Positions 21,267-31,340 of a DNA stretch of 33,206 nt are shown here, one piece after another. Origin of the DNA: Paulinella micropora (taxonomy: Eukaryota; Cercozoa; Imbricatea; Euglyphida); the NCBI GenBank assembly GCA_009731375.1, contig BJOX01000153.1, forward strand, positions 297,544 to 330,749. The letters run 5' to 3'. The notes below the pieces were generated by a model. The model saw only the letters and a program-made list of their open reading frames with translations, was not told where the DNA came from and made no database searches. Position 1 is the first letter of the stretch, and every line of letters starts with the position of its first letter. Made by a program: the position numbers and the translations under genes.

Positions 21267-21306
21267 CTGCGTGCTTGATGACGCGAGCAACGCCCTTCAG
21301 CATAGG
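21267..21306 (-). CDS. DDX52: Helicase exon E5: PMLKGVARVIKHA
   Basis: Complete 40-nt exon on the minus strand. Acceptor CTCCGTCTCATTCTGTAG with a good pyrimidine tract, 13 codons plus one base, donor GCAG|GTCAGA. The peptide matches the DDX52 segment after TFFTEDDK (human PLLRSVANVIQQAG). It starts in phase 0 after E4 (GATAAA) and its last G joins GG of E6 to give Gly. I prefer this copy over 21189-21228 because of the stronger acceptor context. Confidence 0.87.
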
Positions 21307-21312
21307 CTACAG

Positions 21313-21324
21313 AATGAGACGGAG

Positions 21325-21367
<43 letters not shown>

Positions 21368-21500
21368 AGGGGGGGAAGGGGGACAAAAAGAAAATGTATA
21401 GATCATTAGTAGGAAGGCAGGTAGGTAGATAGGTAGGTAGGAAGGTAGGTAGGGGGGTAGGTAGATAGGTAGGTAGGTAGGTAGGTAGATAGATAGGTAG
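21313..21500. repeat. Purine tract and (GGTA)n microsatellite
   Basis: GAAA/GA repeats and GGGAAGGGG (21313-21385), a short unique part, then GGTA/GATA units (21415-21500). On the coding strand the first part is the pyrimidine tract of the E5 acceptor. Confidence 0.92.
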
Positions 21501-21645
21501 GCAGCGAGAAACGTTGGTATACGCACTCCAAAGAAAAAAAAAAGGGCCAGGTCAACGGTGTGTGTGGATGTGGTTACTACCTCTCAAGATGGTCGAAACC
21601 ATACTACAGGTACTTTCAGCTATTTTTGTGGGCGGCGTGGGGAAG
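21501..21645. other. Unique intronic sequence (intron 4)
   Basis: About 145 bases without repeats or recognisable coding. Its minus-strand translation does not fit the helicase and contains stops. Confidence 0.4.
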
Positions 21646-21779
21646 TGGATAGGTAGGTAGGTAGGTAGGTAGGTAGGTAGGAGGTAGATAAGATGAATAG
21701 ATATGATGGTAGGTAGATGGATGATGGATGGATTGATAAAGATAATGTTGATAGGTAGGTAGGTTGGTAGGATGATAGG

Positions 21780-21870
<91 letters not shown>

Positions 21871-21997
21871 ATAAATAGATAAGAAACATGAGTATATATA
21901 TAGACAGACAGATAGATAGATAGATAGATAGATAGATAAGAAACATGAGTAGGTAGAGACAGAAAAATCCATAAAGATATATATATATATATATATG

Positions 21998-22038
<41 letters not shown>

Positions 22039-22040
22039 GA
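21646..22040. repeat. (GGTA), (GATG), (TA) and (GATA) repeats with a 40-bp intronic module
   Basis: Mixed tetranucleotides. A module AAGAAACATGAGTAGGTAGAG followed by ACAGAAAAATCCATAAAGAT occurs complete at 21938-21977 and as a short start at 21881-21894. It recurs at 22519-22560 and 22696-22737, each time followed by (AT)n then GATA. It does not match a helicase exon. Confidence 0.9.
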
Positions 22041-22490
22041 ATATCGACTAATGTCAGAAAAAAGGAGCTTCTGATTTCGTCAACCAGGAAGTCTGTGGGT
22101 AAAGTATTAACCCGATGCCCAGCTAAGCCGTGATGTTTGCACGGAAGGGACTGATACAGGCAATACCAAAGCTCCCTAGTACCAGGCGGGGCCAGGGCTC
22201 GTTCCATAAAGCGCCCCTTGCAGAACGAGCTCCCACCTCCATTACAGAGGGCCCAGTAAGCAGATGGAGTTTCGAGACTGTTCGACAGTCTAGTATAAAC
22301 CGACAGAGCACTGTGGGTTTTATTCCGGGCTCAACAAGCGAGAAAGGGCACCCTGAGGGAACAGGATTGTGCTTCCCGTCGCTATTTCGGCATGTGACTT
22401 ATAGGCGTATGGCTAGGCACACATAAGGCACCCCACCACGGGCCCAGCACACCCACACCATCCCCTAATTCTCTGTCTGTCGACAGATGA
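22041..22490. repeat. Dispersed repeat family 2, long copy
   Basis: About 450 bases of complex sequence flanked on both sides by (GATA)n. The first 300 or so are nearly identical to 28522-28836. On the minus strand it ends ACATTAGTCGATAT and runs into (ATCT)n, like the retrotransposon end at 24010. No clear RNA polymerase III boxes or coding frame are evident; open frames of 60 to 100 codons exist on both strands without recognisable similarity. It may be a SINE or the 3' end of a larger element. Confidence 0.82.
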
Positions 22491-22557
22491 GATAGATAGA
22501 TAAGATAGATAGATAGATAAGAAACATGAGTAGGTAGAGACAGAAAAATCCATAAAG

Positions 22558-22605
<48 letters not shown>

Positions 22606-22635
22606 ATGTGTGTGTAGATAGATAGATAGACAGAC

Positions 22636-22697
<62 letters not shown>

Positions 22698-22753
22698 GAA
22701 ACATGAGTAGATAGAGACAGAAAAATCCATAAAGATATATATATATATATATG

Positions 22754-22788
<35 letters not shown>

Positions 22789-22796
22789 AAGCTGAC
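22491..22796. repeat. (GATA)n, (TA)n and (TG)n with two copies of the 40-bp module
   Basis: GATA repeats with (TA)n-(TG)n (22559-22615) and the module at 22519-22560 and 22696-22737. Intron 4. Confidence 0.92.
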
Positions 22797-22838
22797 TTTA
22801 TCTGATTCGGTGAAAAAGGTCATTGCTTCACCCTCCAT
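22797..22838 (-). repeat. 3'-half copy of exon E4 with donor
   Basis: On the minus strand GGAGGGTGAAGCAATGACC through TCAGATAAA|GTCAGC, the last 40 or so bases of E4 and its donor, opening directly from GATA repeat. It has one substitution turning Ile into Met. It lies downstream of the intact exon and lacks the acceptor. Confidence 0.93.
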
Positions 22839-22839
22839 G

Positions 22840-22885
<46 letters not shown>

Positions 22886-22892
22886 AGCTGAC

Positions 22893-22954
22893 TTTATCTG
22901 ATTCAGTGAAGAAGGTAATTGCTTCGCCCTCTCTCCCTGCCCTTCCTGTGCGCC
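22893..22954 (-). CDS. DDX52: Helicase exon E4: motif VI end (RTGRAG) and AITFFTESDK
   Basis: Complete 62-nt exon on the minus strand. Acceptor TTCTTCTCTTAG, GG completing Gly of HRIG, then 20 codons RTGRAGREGEAITFFTESDK, then donor AAA|GTCAGC. It carries the second half of DEAD-box motif VI, whose arginines contact ATP and transmit hydrolysis; both Arg of RTGR and the following RAG are present. AITFFTExDK is typical of DDX52. Copies nearby are truncated: 5' halves at 22987-23034 and 23098-23153, a decayed one at 23871-23888, and a 3' half at 22797-22838. Only this copy has both splice sites. Confidence 0.95.
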
Positions 22955-23153
22955 CTAAGAGAAGAAGGAGAAGGAGAAGGAGAAGGAGAAGAAGGTTATT
23001 GCTTCGCCCTCCCTTCCTGCCCTTCCTGTGCGGCCTAAGAGGAGACGGAGAAGGAGAAGGAGAAGGAGAAGAAGAAGAAGGAGAAGGAGAAGAAGGAGAA
23101 GAAGGTTATTGCTTCGCCCTCCCTCCCTGCCCTCCCTGCCCTTCCTGTACGCC
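22955..23153 (-). repeat. Two 5'-half copies of exon E4 with acceptors
   Basis: 22987-23034 and 23098-23153 read on the minus strand as TCTTAG then the first 45 to 55 bases of E4 (RTGRAG...EAITFF or EAIT), then run into (CTT)n/(CCTTCT)n pyrimidine repeat. The second has a 9-base in-frame insertion giving RTGRAGRAGREGE. Neither has the donor. Both lie upstream of the intact exon. Confidence 0.94.
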
Positions 23154-23763
<610 letters not shown>

Positions 23764-23773
23764 NNNNNNNNNN

Positions 23774-23797
23774 GAAAAGATGGTAAGGGCTTTACCC

Positions 23798-23856
<59 letters not shown>

Positions 23857-23926
23857 GTCTATCTATCTGGCTGCCCTTCCTGTACGCCCAAAGCGAACGC
23901 AGATGAATAGTTAGTTAGATAGATAG

Positions 23927-23967
<41 letters not shown>

Positions 23968-23968
23968 G

Positions 23969-24009
<41 letters not shown>
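23774..24009. repeat. (CTAT)n, decayed E4 fragment, (GATA)n
   Basis: GGTAAGGGCTTTACCCTC (23783-23800) resembles the E4 interior. CTAT repeats follow, then GCCCTTCCTGTACGCCC (within 23871-23888), an E4 5' end whose acceptor TTAG is lost, then (GATA)n that directly abuts the retrotransposon 3' end. Confidence 0.88.
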
Positions 24010-24012
<3 letters not shown>

Positions 24013-24631
24013 TGTTTGGTCTATCAACTCTGCATATCCGAAGACACAGGCATCCATTCCACCCTGACGTCCGATATTGTTGGGTAGCAGGCTGGAGTTG
24101 GACGCTGAGTCCTGGATTTATGCAGTCTGACGCTTCTACGCATGTCCTCTTATGGGGTCTTTGAGTGTCTGGCACCAAGGAGAGGTATCGGGCGCACGTG
24201 TGATTGGTCGCGAGGTCGTTTGGAAACAAAGTAACTCCTGATGTCCTGCTGGCCGTCTCGATCGGCAGCGGGCCTCAGAAGACGGGCCAACTCTTTGCCT
24301 CGGGTTTCGTAGGCTTGTTGGACAAAGAATTGGATATGTGCATCCGCGCTCGGGCACGGAATGTGCTGTCGCGTCGGGGCCCCCAAAATGAACGTGCTCG
24401 TTTCTGTTTCCGAGCCCTCATCGGATAATCCTGATAAGAACTGGCCACAGCTGGGGTTGCCCTTGCAAGTGCAATGTGCCCTGATCATGTCCATCATGAG
24501 ATCCCTGTCGCTACCGTACCGATCACAGTCAAGGGGGGAATGTTCCACCGTTTCTTCTGCCTCCCCGCAGGGGCAGAGTGACGAACGTGAACGCACGGTT
24601 TTCGCCATGAGGTGGTTCAAGACTGCCGACA
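24010..24631 (-). mobile_element. 5'-truncated non-LTR retrotransposon, C-terminal and 3' end
   Basis: The minus strand encodes about 160 residues in frame, starting LNHLMAKTVRSRSSLCPCG and continuing EAEETVEHSPLDCDRYGSDR, then a less conserved region to a TAA near 24150. The CPCG...ETVEH...C pattern is the zinc-finger-like motif at the C-terminus of many RNase-H-type non-LTR reverse transcriptase proteins. About 140 bases of 3' UTR follow, ending GCAGAGTTGATAGACCAAACA and then (TATC)n, with no poly(A). The reverse transcriptase and endonuclease are missing. A second copy of the same end lies at 6741-6806. Both insertion edges are (ATCT)n, which suggests a microsatellite tail or target. Confidence 0.85.
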
Positions 24632-24678
24632 GATAGATAGATAGATAAATAGAATAGATGGATAGATAGATAGATAGA

Positions 24679-24747
<69 letters not shown>

Positions 24748-24790
24748 ATAGATAGATAGATAGAATAGATACGGGGAAGCCGTAAGGACT
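24632..24790. repeat. (GATA)n microsatellite
   Basis: GATA with GAATA units, up to a short unique AAGCCGTAAGGACTCATGC (24777-24795). It abuts the 5' truncation point of the retrotransposon. Confidence 0.95.
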
Positions 24791-25004
24791 CATGCAATTT
24801 AAGAAAGAAAGGAGAGAAAGGAAAGAAAGAAAAGAAAGAAAAGAAAGAAAGAAAAGAAAAGAAAAGAAAGAAAGAAAGAAAAGAAAGAAAGAAAGAAAAG
24901 AAAGAAAAGAAAGAAAAGAAAGAAAGAAAAGAAAGAAAAGAAAGAAAGGAAAAAAAAGTTGGAATGATAATAAAAAAAGAATGAAGGAAGAAAGAAGGAA
25001 AGAG
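24791..25004. repeat. (GAAA)n purine microsatellite
   Basis: GAAA/GAAAA repeats, then AT-rich and GAAG sequence. Intron 3. Confidence 0.92.
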
Positions 25005-25010
25005 AGTCAC

Positions 25011-25053
25011 CTGTGTAGCCCACGACAGATTGGGAGAGGTCGTAGTTTACCAC
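25011..25053 (-). repeat. Diverged 3'-half copy of exon E3 with donor
   Basis: Minus strand reads VVNYDLSQSVVGYTG, then GTGACT, matching the end of E3 ([18 protein letters not shown] then GTAACT) with a 6-base deletion and substitutions. It lies downstream of the intact exon, keeps a GT donor, and has no acceptor. Confidence 0.88.
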
Positions 25054-25067
25054 TCACTGTGAGAAGG

Positions 25068-25108
<41 letters not shown>

Positions 25109-25210
25109 GGGGGGGGGGGAAGCAAGGAAAGGAAGGAAAGAAAGGGCAGGAAGGAAAGAAATGAAAGGAAAGGAAAGGAAGGAAAGAAAGGAAAGATCAG
25201 ACAAAGTTAC
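25054..25210. repeat. A33-G19 junction and GGAAA purine repeats
   Basis: 33 A (25068-25100) run directly into 19 G (25101-25119), then GGAAA/GGAAG repeats to about 25195. Such an exact homopolymer junction may be partly a consensus artefact. Confidence 0.9.
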
Positions 25211-25287
25211 CTATGCGGTGGATGTAGCTTACGACGGATTGTGGGAAGTCGTAGTTGACGACGCAATTAACACCGGCAAAATCGATC
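25211..25287 (-). CDS. DDX52: Helicase exon E3: motif V end, VNYDFP, motif VI start
   Basis: Complete 77-nt exon on the minus strand. Acceptor TTACTTAACTTAG, G completing ARG of motif V, then [19 protein letters not shown] and SYIHRI, last G, donor CATAG|GTAACT. It contains the Asp of motif V (ARGIDF), the conserved VNYDFP strand and the start of motif VI (HRIG), which E4 completes. Human DDX52 has GIDFKGVNLVINYDFP here. Upstream, the first 36 exon bases recur nine times within (CTTA)n. Downstream, one 3'-half copy keeps a donor. This is the only copy with both ends. Confidence 0.96.
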
Positions 25288-25411
25288 CTAAGTTAAGTAA
25301 GTAAGTAAGCAAGCAAGTAAGTAAGTAGTAAGTAAGTAATTTGGTAGTTGACGACGCAAGTGACACCGGCGAAATCGATCGCAAGTAAGTAAGTAAGTAA
25401 GCAAGTAAGTG

Positions 25412-25454
<43 letters not shown>

Positions 25455-25505
25455 TAGTAGTTGACGACGCAATTGACACCGGCGAAATCGATCCTAAGTA
25501 AGTAA

Positions 25506-25577
<72 letters not shown>

Positions 25578-25973
25578 CAAGTAAGTAAGTACGTGGGTAA
25601 GTAAGTAAGTGATTGAGTAAGTGAGTAAGTGAGTAAGTAACTAAGTAGTTGACGACGCAATTGACACCGGCGAAATCGATCCTAAGTAAGTAAGTAAGTA
25701 AGTAAGCAAGTAAGTAAGTAAGTGATTGAGTAAGTGAGTAAGTGAGTAAGTAACTAAGTAGTTGACGACGCAATTGACACCGGCGAAATCGATCCTAAGT
25801 AAGTAAGTAAGTAAGTAAGCAAGTAAGTAAGTAAGTAAGCAAGTAAGTAAGTAAGTAAGCAAGTAAGTAAGTAAGTGATTGAGTAAGTGAGTAAGTGAGT
25901 AAGTAACTAAGTAGTTGACGACGCAATTGACACCGGCGAAATCGATCCTAAGTAAGTAAGTAAGTAAGTAAGC

Positions 25974-26029
<56 letters not shown>

Positions 26030-26126
26030 GATTGAGTAAGTGAGTAAGTGAGTAAGTAACTAAGTAGTTGACGACGCAATTGACACCGGCGAAATCGATC
26101 CTAAGTAAGTAAGTAAGTAAGTAAGC

Positions 26127-26170
<44 letters not shown>

Positions 26171-26231
26171 TGGTTGTTGACGACGCAATTGACACCGGCG
26201 AAATCGATCCTAAGTAAGCAAGTAAGTAAGC

Positions 26232-26264
<33 letters not shown>

Positions 26265-26316
26265 CGTTAGTAGTTGACGACGCAATTGACACCGGCGAAA
26301 TCGATCGTAAGTAAGC

Positions 26317-26384
<68 letters not shown>

Positions 26385-26610
26385 GGGTAAGTAAGTAAGT
26401 AAGTAAGTAAGTAGTTGACGACGCAATCGACCCCGGCGAAATCGATTCTAAGTAAGTAAGCAAAAGTAAGTAAGTAAAAGTAAGCAAGTAAGTGCGTGAG
26501 TAAGTGAGTGAGTGAGTAAGCAAGTGAGGAAGTAAGTAAGTAAGTAAGTGAGTAAGTAAGTAAGTGAGTAAGTGAGTAAGTGCGTAAGTGATTAAGTGAG
26601 TATGCATGTT
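25288..26610 (-). repeat. (AAGT)n array with nine 5'-half copies of exon E3
   Basis: The minus strand is (CTTA)n with 36-base E3 cores at 25347-25382, 25460-25495, 25648-25683, 25761-25796, 25914-25949, 26067-26102, 26176-26211, 26273-26308 and 26414-26449. Spacing is 97 to 188. Six have CTTAG|GATCGAT intact, one has CTTAG|AATCGAT, and two have lost the AG (TTGC, TTAC). Every copy ends after GTCAACTAC or a close variant, then returns to CTTA or CAAC. None has a donor. Several spacers share a CTTACTCACTTACTCAATCAC segment, which shows that whole units were duplicated. Confidence 0.96.
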
Positions 26611-26727
26611 TGCATGTATGTATGTGCGTACGTACGTATGTATGTATGTATGTATGTATGTACGTATGTACATACGTACGTACGTACGTACGTATGTATG
26701 TATGTATGTATGTATGTATGTATGCAC

Positions 26728-26758
<31 letters not shown>

Positions 26759-27021
26759 TGTATGTATGTATGTACGTATGTATGTATGTACTTACCCACG
26801 AGAAATCAGATCGGTGTGCATGTATGTATGTATGTATGTATGTATGTATGTATGTATGTATGTATGTATGCATGCATGTATGTATGTATGTATGTATGTA
26901 TGCATGTATGCATGTATGTATGTATGTATGTATGTATGTATGTATTTATGTATGTATGTGTTATTTACCCACGGGCCATCAGATCGGTGTGTATGTATGC
27001 ATGTATGTATGTATGTATGTA

Positions 27022-27055
<34 letters not shown>

Positions 27056-27078
27056 ACACACACACCCGCACCCGCACC

Positions 27079-27152
<74 letters not shown>

Positions 27153-27385
27153 GATATATATATATATATAATGTGTGTATGTATTTACCCACGGGCCATC
27201 AGATTGGTGCATATCAAAACCCAGTATATATGTATATATACATATTATATATATATATACATATATATATATAAATAAATATATATAAAAATATATATAT
27301 ATATATAATGTGTGTATGTATTTACCCACGGGCCATCAGATCGGTGCATATCAGAACCCAGTATATATGTATATGTATGTATATA

Positions 27386-27436
<51 letters not shown>

Positions 27437-27517
27437 TAACCTGTGCATGTACTTACCCACGGGCCATCCGATCGGTGCATATCAGAACCCAGTATATGTA
27501 TACACACATATATATAT

Positions 27518-27553
<36 letters not shown>

Positions 27554-27571
27554 ATGTGTGTATGTATTTAC
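26611..27571 (-). repeat. (ATGT), (CA), (TA) array with five 3'-half copies of exon E2
   Basis: On the minus strand, 3' parts of E2 with donor CGTGG|GTAAAT or GTAAGT lie at 27453-27492, 27322-27361, 27185-27224, 26965-26992 and 26792-26820. The first three keep about 33 exon bases (from GGGTTCTGATATGCACC or close variants). The two most distant keep only about 20 (from CACCGATCTG). None has the acceptor. Flanking repeats are (ATGT)n, (CA)n with CACCCG variants (27020-27124) and (TA)n. Confidence 0.95.
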
Positions 27572-27614
27572 CCACGGGCCATTAGATCGGTGCATATCAG
27601 AACCCAGAGCTCGC
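27572..27614 (-). CDS. DDX52: Helicase exon E2: motif V ([14 protein letters not shown])
   Basis: Complete 43-nt exon on the minus strand. Acceptor TATGTATGTAG, GC completing Gly from E1, 13 codons, then GG and donor CGTGG|GTAAAT. It encodes most of DEAD-box motif V, with Thr and Ala-Arg-Gly spaced as in the family; human DDX52 has IWVLICTALLARG. The acceptor is the end of a (TATG)n tract. Six upstream copies keep the first 25 or so bases and an AG; five downstream copies keep the last 20 to 33 bases and the donor. This copy has both. It reads CTA where neighbours read CTG, a silent difference. Confidence 0.94.
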
Positions 27615-28327
27615 CTACATACATATATACATACATAAATACATACATACATACATACATACATACATACATACATACATACACAGTGCATATCAGAACC
27701 CAGAGCTCGCCTTCATACACATAAAATACATACATACATACATACATGCATACATACATAAATACATACACAGTGCATATCAGAACCCAGAGGCCTTTCA
27801 CATACATACATACATACATACATACATACATACATACATACATGCATACATGCATACATACATACATACATACACAGTGCATATCAGAACCCAGAGCTCG
27901 CCTTTCACATACATATATACATACATACATACATACATACATACATACATACATACATGCATGCATACATACATACATACATACATACATACATACATAC
28001 ATACACAGTGCATATCAGAACCCAGAGCTCGCCTTTCACATATATATACATACACATATACATACATACATACATACATATATACATACATACATACATA
28101 CATACATACATACATACATACATACATACATACATACATACACAGTGCATATCAGAACCCAGAGCTCGCCTTCATACACATACATACATACATACATACA
28201 TACATACATACATACATGCATACATACATACATACATACACAGTGCATATCAGAACCCAGAGCTCGCCTTTCACAGACATATATACATACATACATACAT
28301 ACATACATACATACATACATACATACA

Positions 28328-28363
<36 letters not shown>

Positions 28364-28432
28364 CATAGATAAGCAGATACATTCATACACACATTCATAC
28401 ATACATACATACATAAATACATACATACTTAC

Positions 28433-28440
<8 letters not shown>
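27615..28440 (-). repeat. (CATA)n array with six 5'-half copies of exon E2
   Basis: Copies at 27686-27713, 27773-27800, 27877-27908, 28008-28040, 28145-28172 and 28243-28275. On the minus strand most read GTGAAAG or TGAAG, then GCGAGCTCTGGGTTCTGATA and TGCAC, then TGTGTATG repeat. One has lost five bases near its start. All break at the same exon base (after GATATGCAC), so they descend from one truncated unit by repeated duplication. Confidence 0.95.
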
Positions 28441-28518
<78 letters not shown>

Positions 28519-28521
28519 GAG
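28441..28521. repeat. (GATA)n microsatellite
   Basis: Pure GATA units flanking the left side of the family 2 repeat. Confidence 0.97.
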
Positions 28522-28835
28522 ATATCGACTAATGTCAGAAAAAAGGAGCTTCTGATTTCGTCAACCAAGGAAGTCTGTGAATAAAGTATTGACCCGATGC
28601 CCAGCTAAGCCGTGATGTTTGCACGGAAGGGACTGATACAGGCAATACCAAAGCTCCCTAGTACCAGGCGGGGCCAGGGCTCGTTCCATAAGCGCCCCTT
28701 GCAGAACGAGCTCCCACCTCCATTACAGAGGGCCCAGTAAGCAGATGGAGTTTCGAGACTGTTCGACAGTCTAGTATAAATCGACAGAGCACTGTGGGTT
28801 TTATTCCGGGTTCAACAAGCGAGAAAGGGAACAGG

Positions 28836-28836
<1 letters not shown>
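28522..28836. repeat. Dispersed repeat family 2, short copy
   Basis: Nearly identical to the first 300 or so bases of 22041-22490 in the same orientation. It lacks CACCCTGAGGG between two AGGG motifs, a deletion between short direct repeats, and is cut at AACAGGA where (GATA)n resumes. On the minus strand its 3' end again meets (ATCT)n. Intron 1. Confidence 0.88.
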
Positions 28837-28888
<52 letters not shown>

Positions 28889-29270
28889 CATACGTACATA
28901 CATACATGTATACATACATATATACATACATACATACATACATACATACATACATACATACATAATGGAAAGCTAAGGTAAATTGTACAACAATATACAT
29001 ACATACATACATACATACATGCAGCAGCAGCAGCAGCAAAAGTAACAACAACAACAACAACAGCAACAACAACAACAACAACAACAACAACAGCAACAAC
29101 AACAAGAACAAGAACAACAACAACAACAATAACAGCAACAATAACAGCAACAACAACAGCAACAACAACAGCAACAACAACAACAACAACAACAACAACA
29201 GAACAACATCAACAACATCAACAATAATAATAAAGAGAAAGGCAAATATCTTAGTATTCATAGGAAACAA
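28837..29270. repeat. (GATA), (CATA) and (CAA/CAG)n tracts
   Basis: GATA to 28887, CATA to 28963 and 28996-29020, CAG units (29021-29037), CAA with CAG and AGA (29044-29215), then about 50 unique bases. Intron 1, no gene. Confidence 0.92.
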
Positions 29271-29290
29271 TATCTATCTATCTATTTATC

Positions 29291-29361
<71 letters not shown>

Positions 29362-29362
29362 A

Positions 29363-29401
<39 letters not shown>

Positions 29402-29430
29402 ATATCTATCTATCTATCCATTTACCTATC
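29271..29430. repeat. (CTAT)n microsatellite
   Basis: CTAT units with TTAT and ATAT variants. Confidence 0.96.
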
Positions 29431-29431
29431 T

Positions 29432-29485
29432 TGAAAACAATTATGACTATGAGAACAGAATCAGAGTCGGATTTTATATATATAT

Positions 29486-29543
<58 letters not shown>

Positions 29544-29582
29544 ATGAAAACAATTATGACTATGAGAACAAATCAGACTCGG

Positions 29583-29670
<88 letters not shown>

Positions 29671-29768
29671 AAAACAATTATGACTATGAGAACAAAATCA
29701 GACTCGGATTAAATATATATATATATATATATATGGACTAACGTAGATTTTTAACAATTATATACATT

Positions 29769-29802
<34 letters not shown>

Positions 29803-29982
29803 ATATGATGAAAACAATCATGACTATGAGAACAAAGTCAGACTCGGATTATATATATATTTATATATATATATATATGATGAAAACAATTATGACTATG
29901 AGAACATATATATATATATTTATATATATATATATATGTATGATGAAAACAATTATGACTATGAGAACAAAATCAGACTCGG

Positions 29983-30021
<39 letters not shown>

Positions 30022-30058
30022 AAAACAATTATGACTATGAGAACAAAATCAGACGCGG

Positions 30059-30111
<53 letters not shown>

Positions 30112-30130
30112 ACAAGATTAGACTCGGCAT

Positions 30131-30209
<79 letters not shown>

Positions 30210-30241
30210 GAAGAAAAACAAGAACAAGAGCAGACGCAGCA

Positions 30242-30242
<1 letters not shown>
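29432..30242. repeat. Nine copies of a 42-bp module within (TA)n
   Basis: TGAAAACAATTATGACTATG followed by AGAACAAAATCAGACTCGGATT at 29432-29473, 29545-29585, 29669-29710, 29809-29850, 29944-29985 and 30020-30061. A truncated copy lies at 29881-29906 and diverged ones at 30105-30131 and 30209-30242. Copies are separated by (TA)n of 20 to 100 bases, (CA)n or (GTAT)n. The module is not an exon needed by the helicase frame, since E1 joins E2 directly in phase. It has open frames on both strands. Its origin is unknown. Confidence 0.93.
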
Positions 30243-31208
<966 letters not shown>

Positions 31209-31219
31209 ACAATAAGAAC

Positions 31220-31340
31220 CTGCCCGAAATTGCTTGATGATATTTTCGCGTTGGAGTCTTGTCCTTTGTGAATGGATGACATCCACATGCAAGCCATCGT
31301 AGACTAGCTCACGGAACAATTGCTCACCTCGATCTTTGGA
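31220..31340 (-). CDS. DDX52: Helicase exon E1: start of second RecA domain segment
   Basis: Complete 121-nt exon on the minus strand. Acceptor CTGCCCCTCCCTTGTTAG, then TCC AAA GAT in phase 0, 40 codons plus one base, donor GGGCAG|GTTCTT. The peptide runs SKDRGEQLFRELVYDGLHV then DVIHSQRTRLQRENIIKQF then RAG. Human DDX52 has [20 protein letters not shown] at this place, so the match is direct and collinear. The family expects VLVFVQ just before; a fragment with VLVF lies at 32956-32982. The donor GTTCTT is weaker than the others. The exon is single copy. Confidence 0.94.

Noticed and set aside
22130-22426. ORF of 98 codons in dispersed repeat family 2
   Set aside because: Open frames occur on both strands, and the second copy at 28522 disrupts the same reading by indels. 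Better explained as non-coding repeat.
25254-26449. CRISPR-like array (36-base repeats with variable spacers)
   Set aside because: The spacers are AAGT microsatellite, and the repeat encodes the start of helicase exon E3. The context is a spliced eukaryotic gene with no cas genes.
25288-26600. A U1 snRNA decoy made of tandem GTAAGT
   Set aside because: GTAAGT occurs only on the plus strand. The host gene is transcribed from the minus strand, where the array is (CTTA)n. It would apply only to an antisense transcript, for which there is no evidence.
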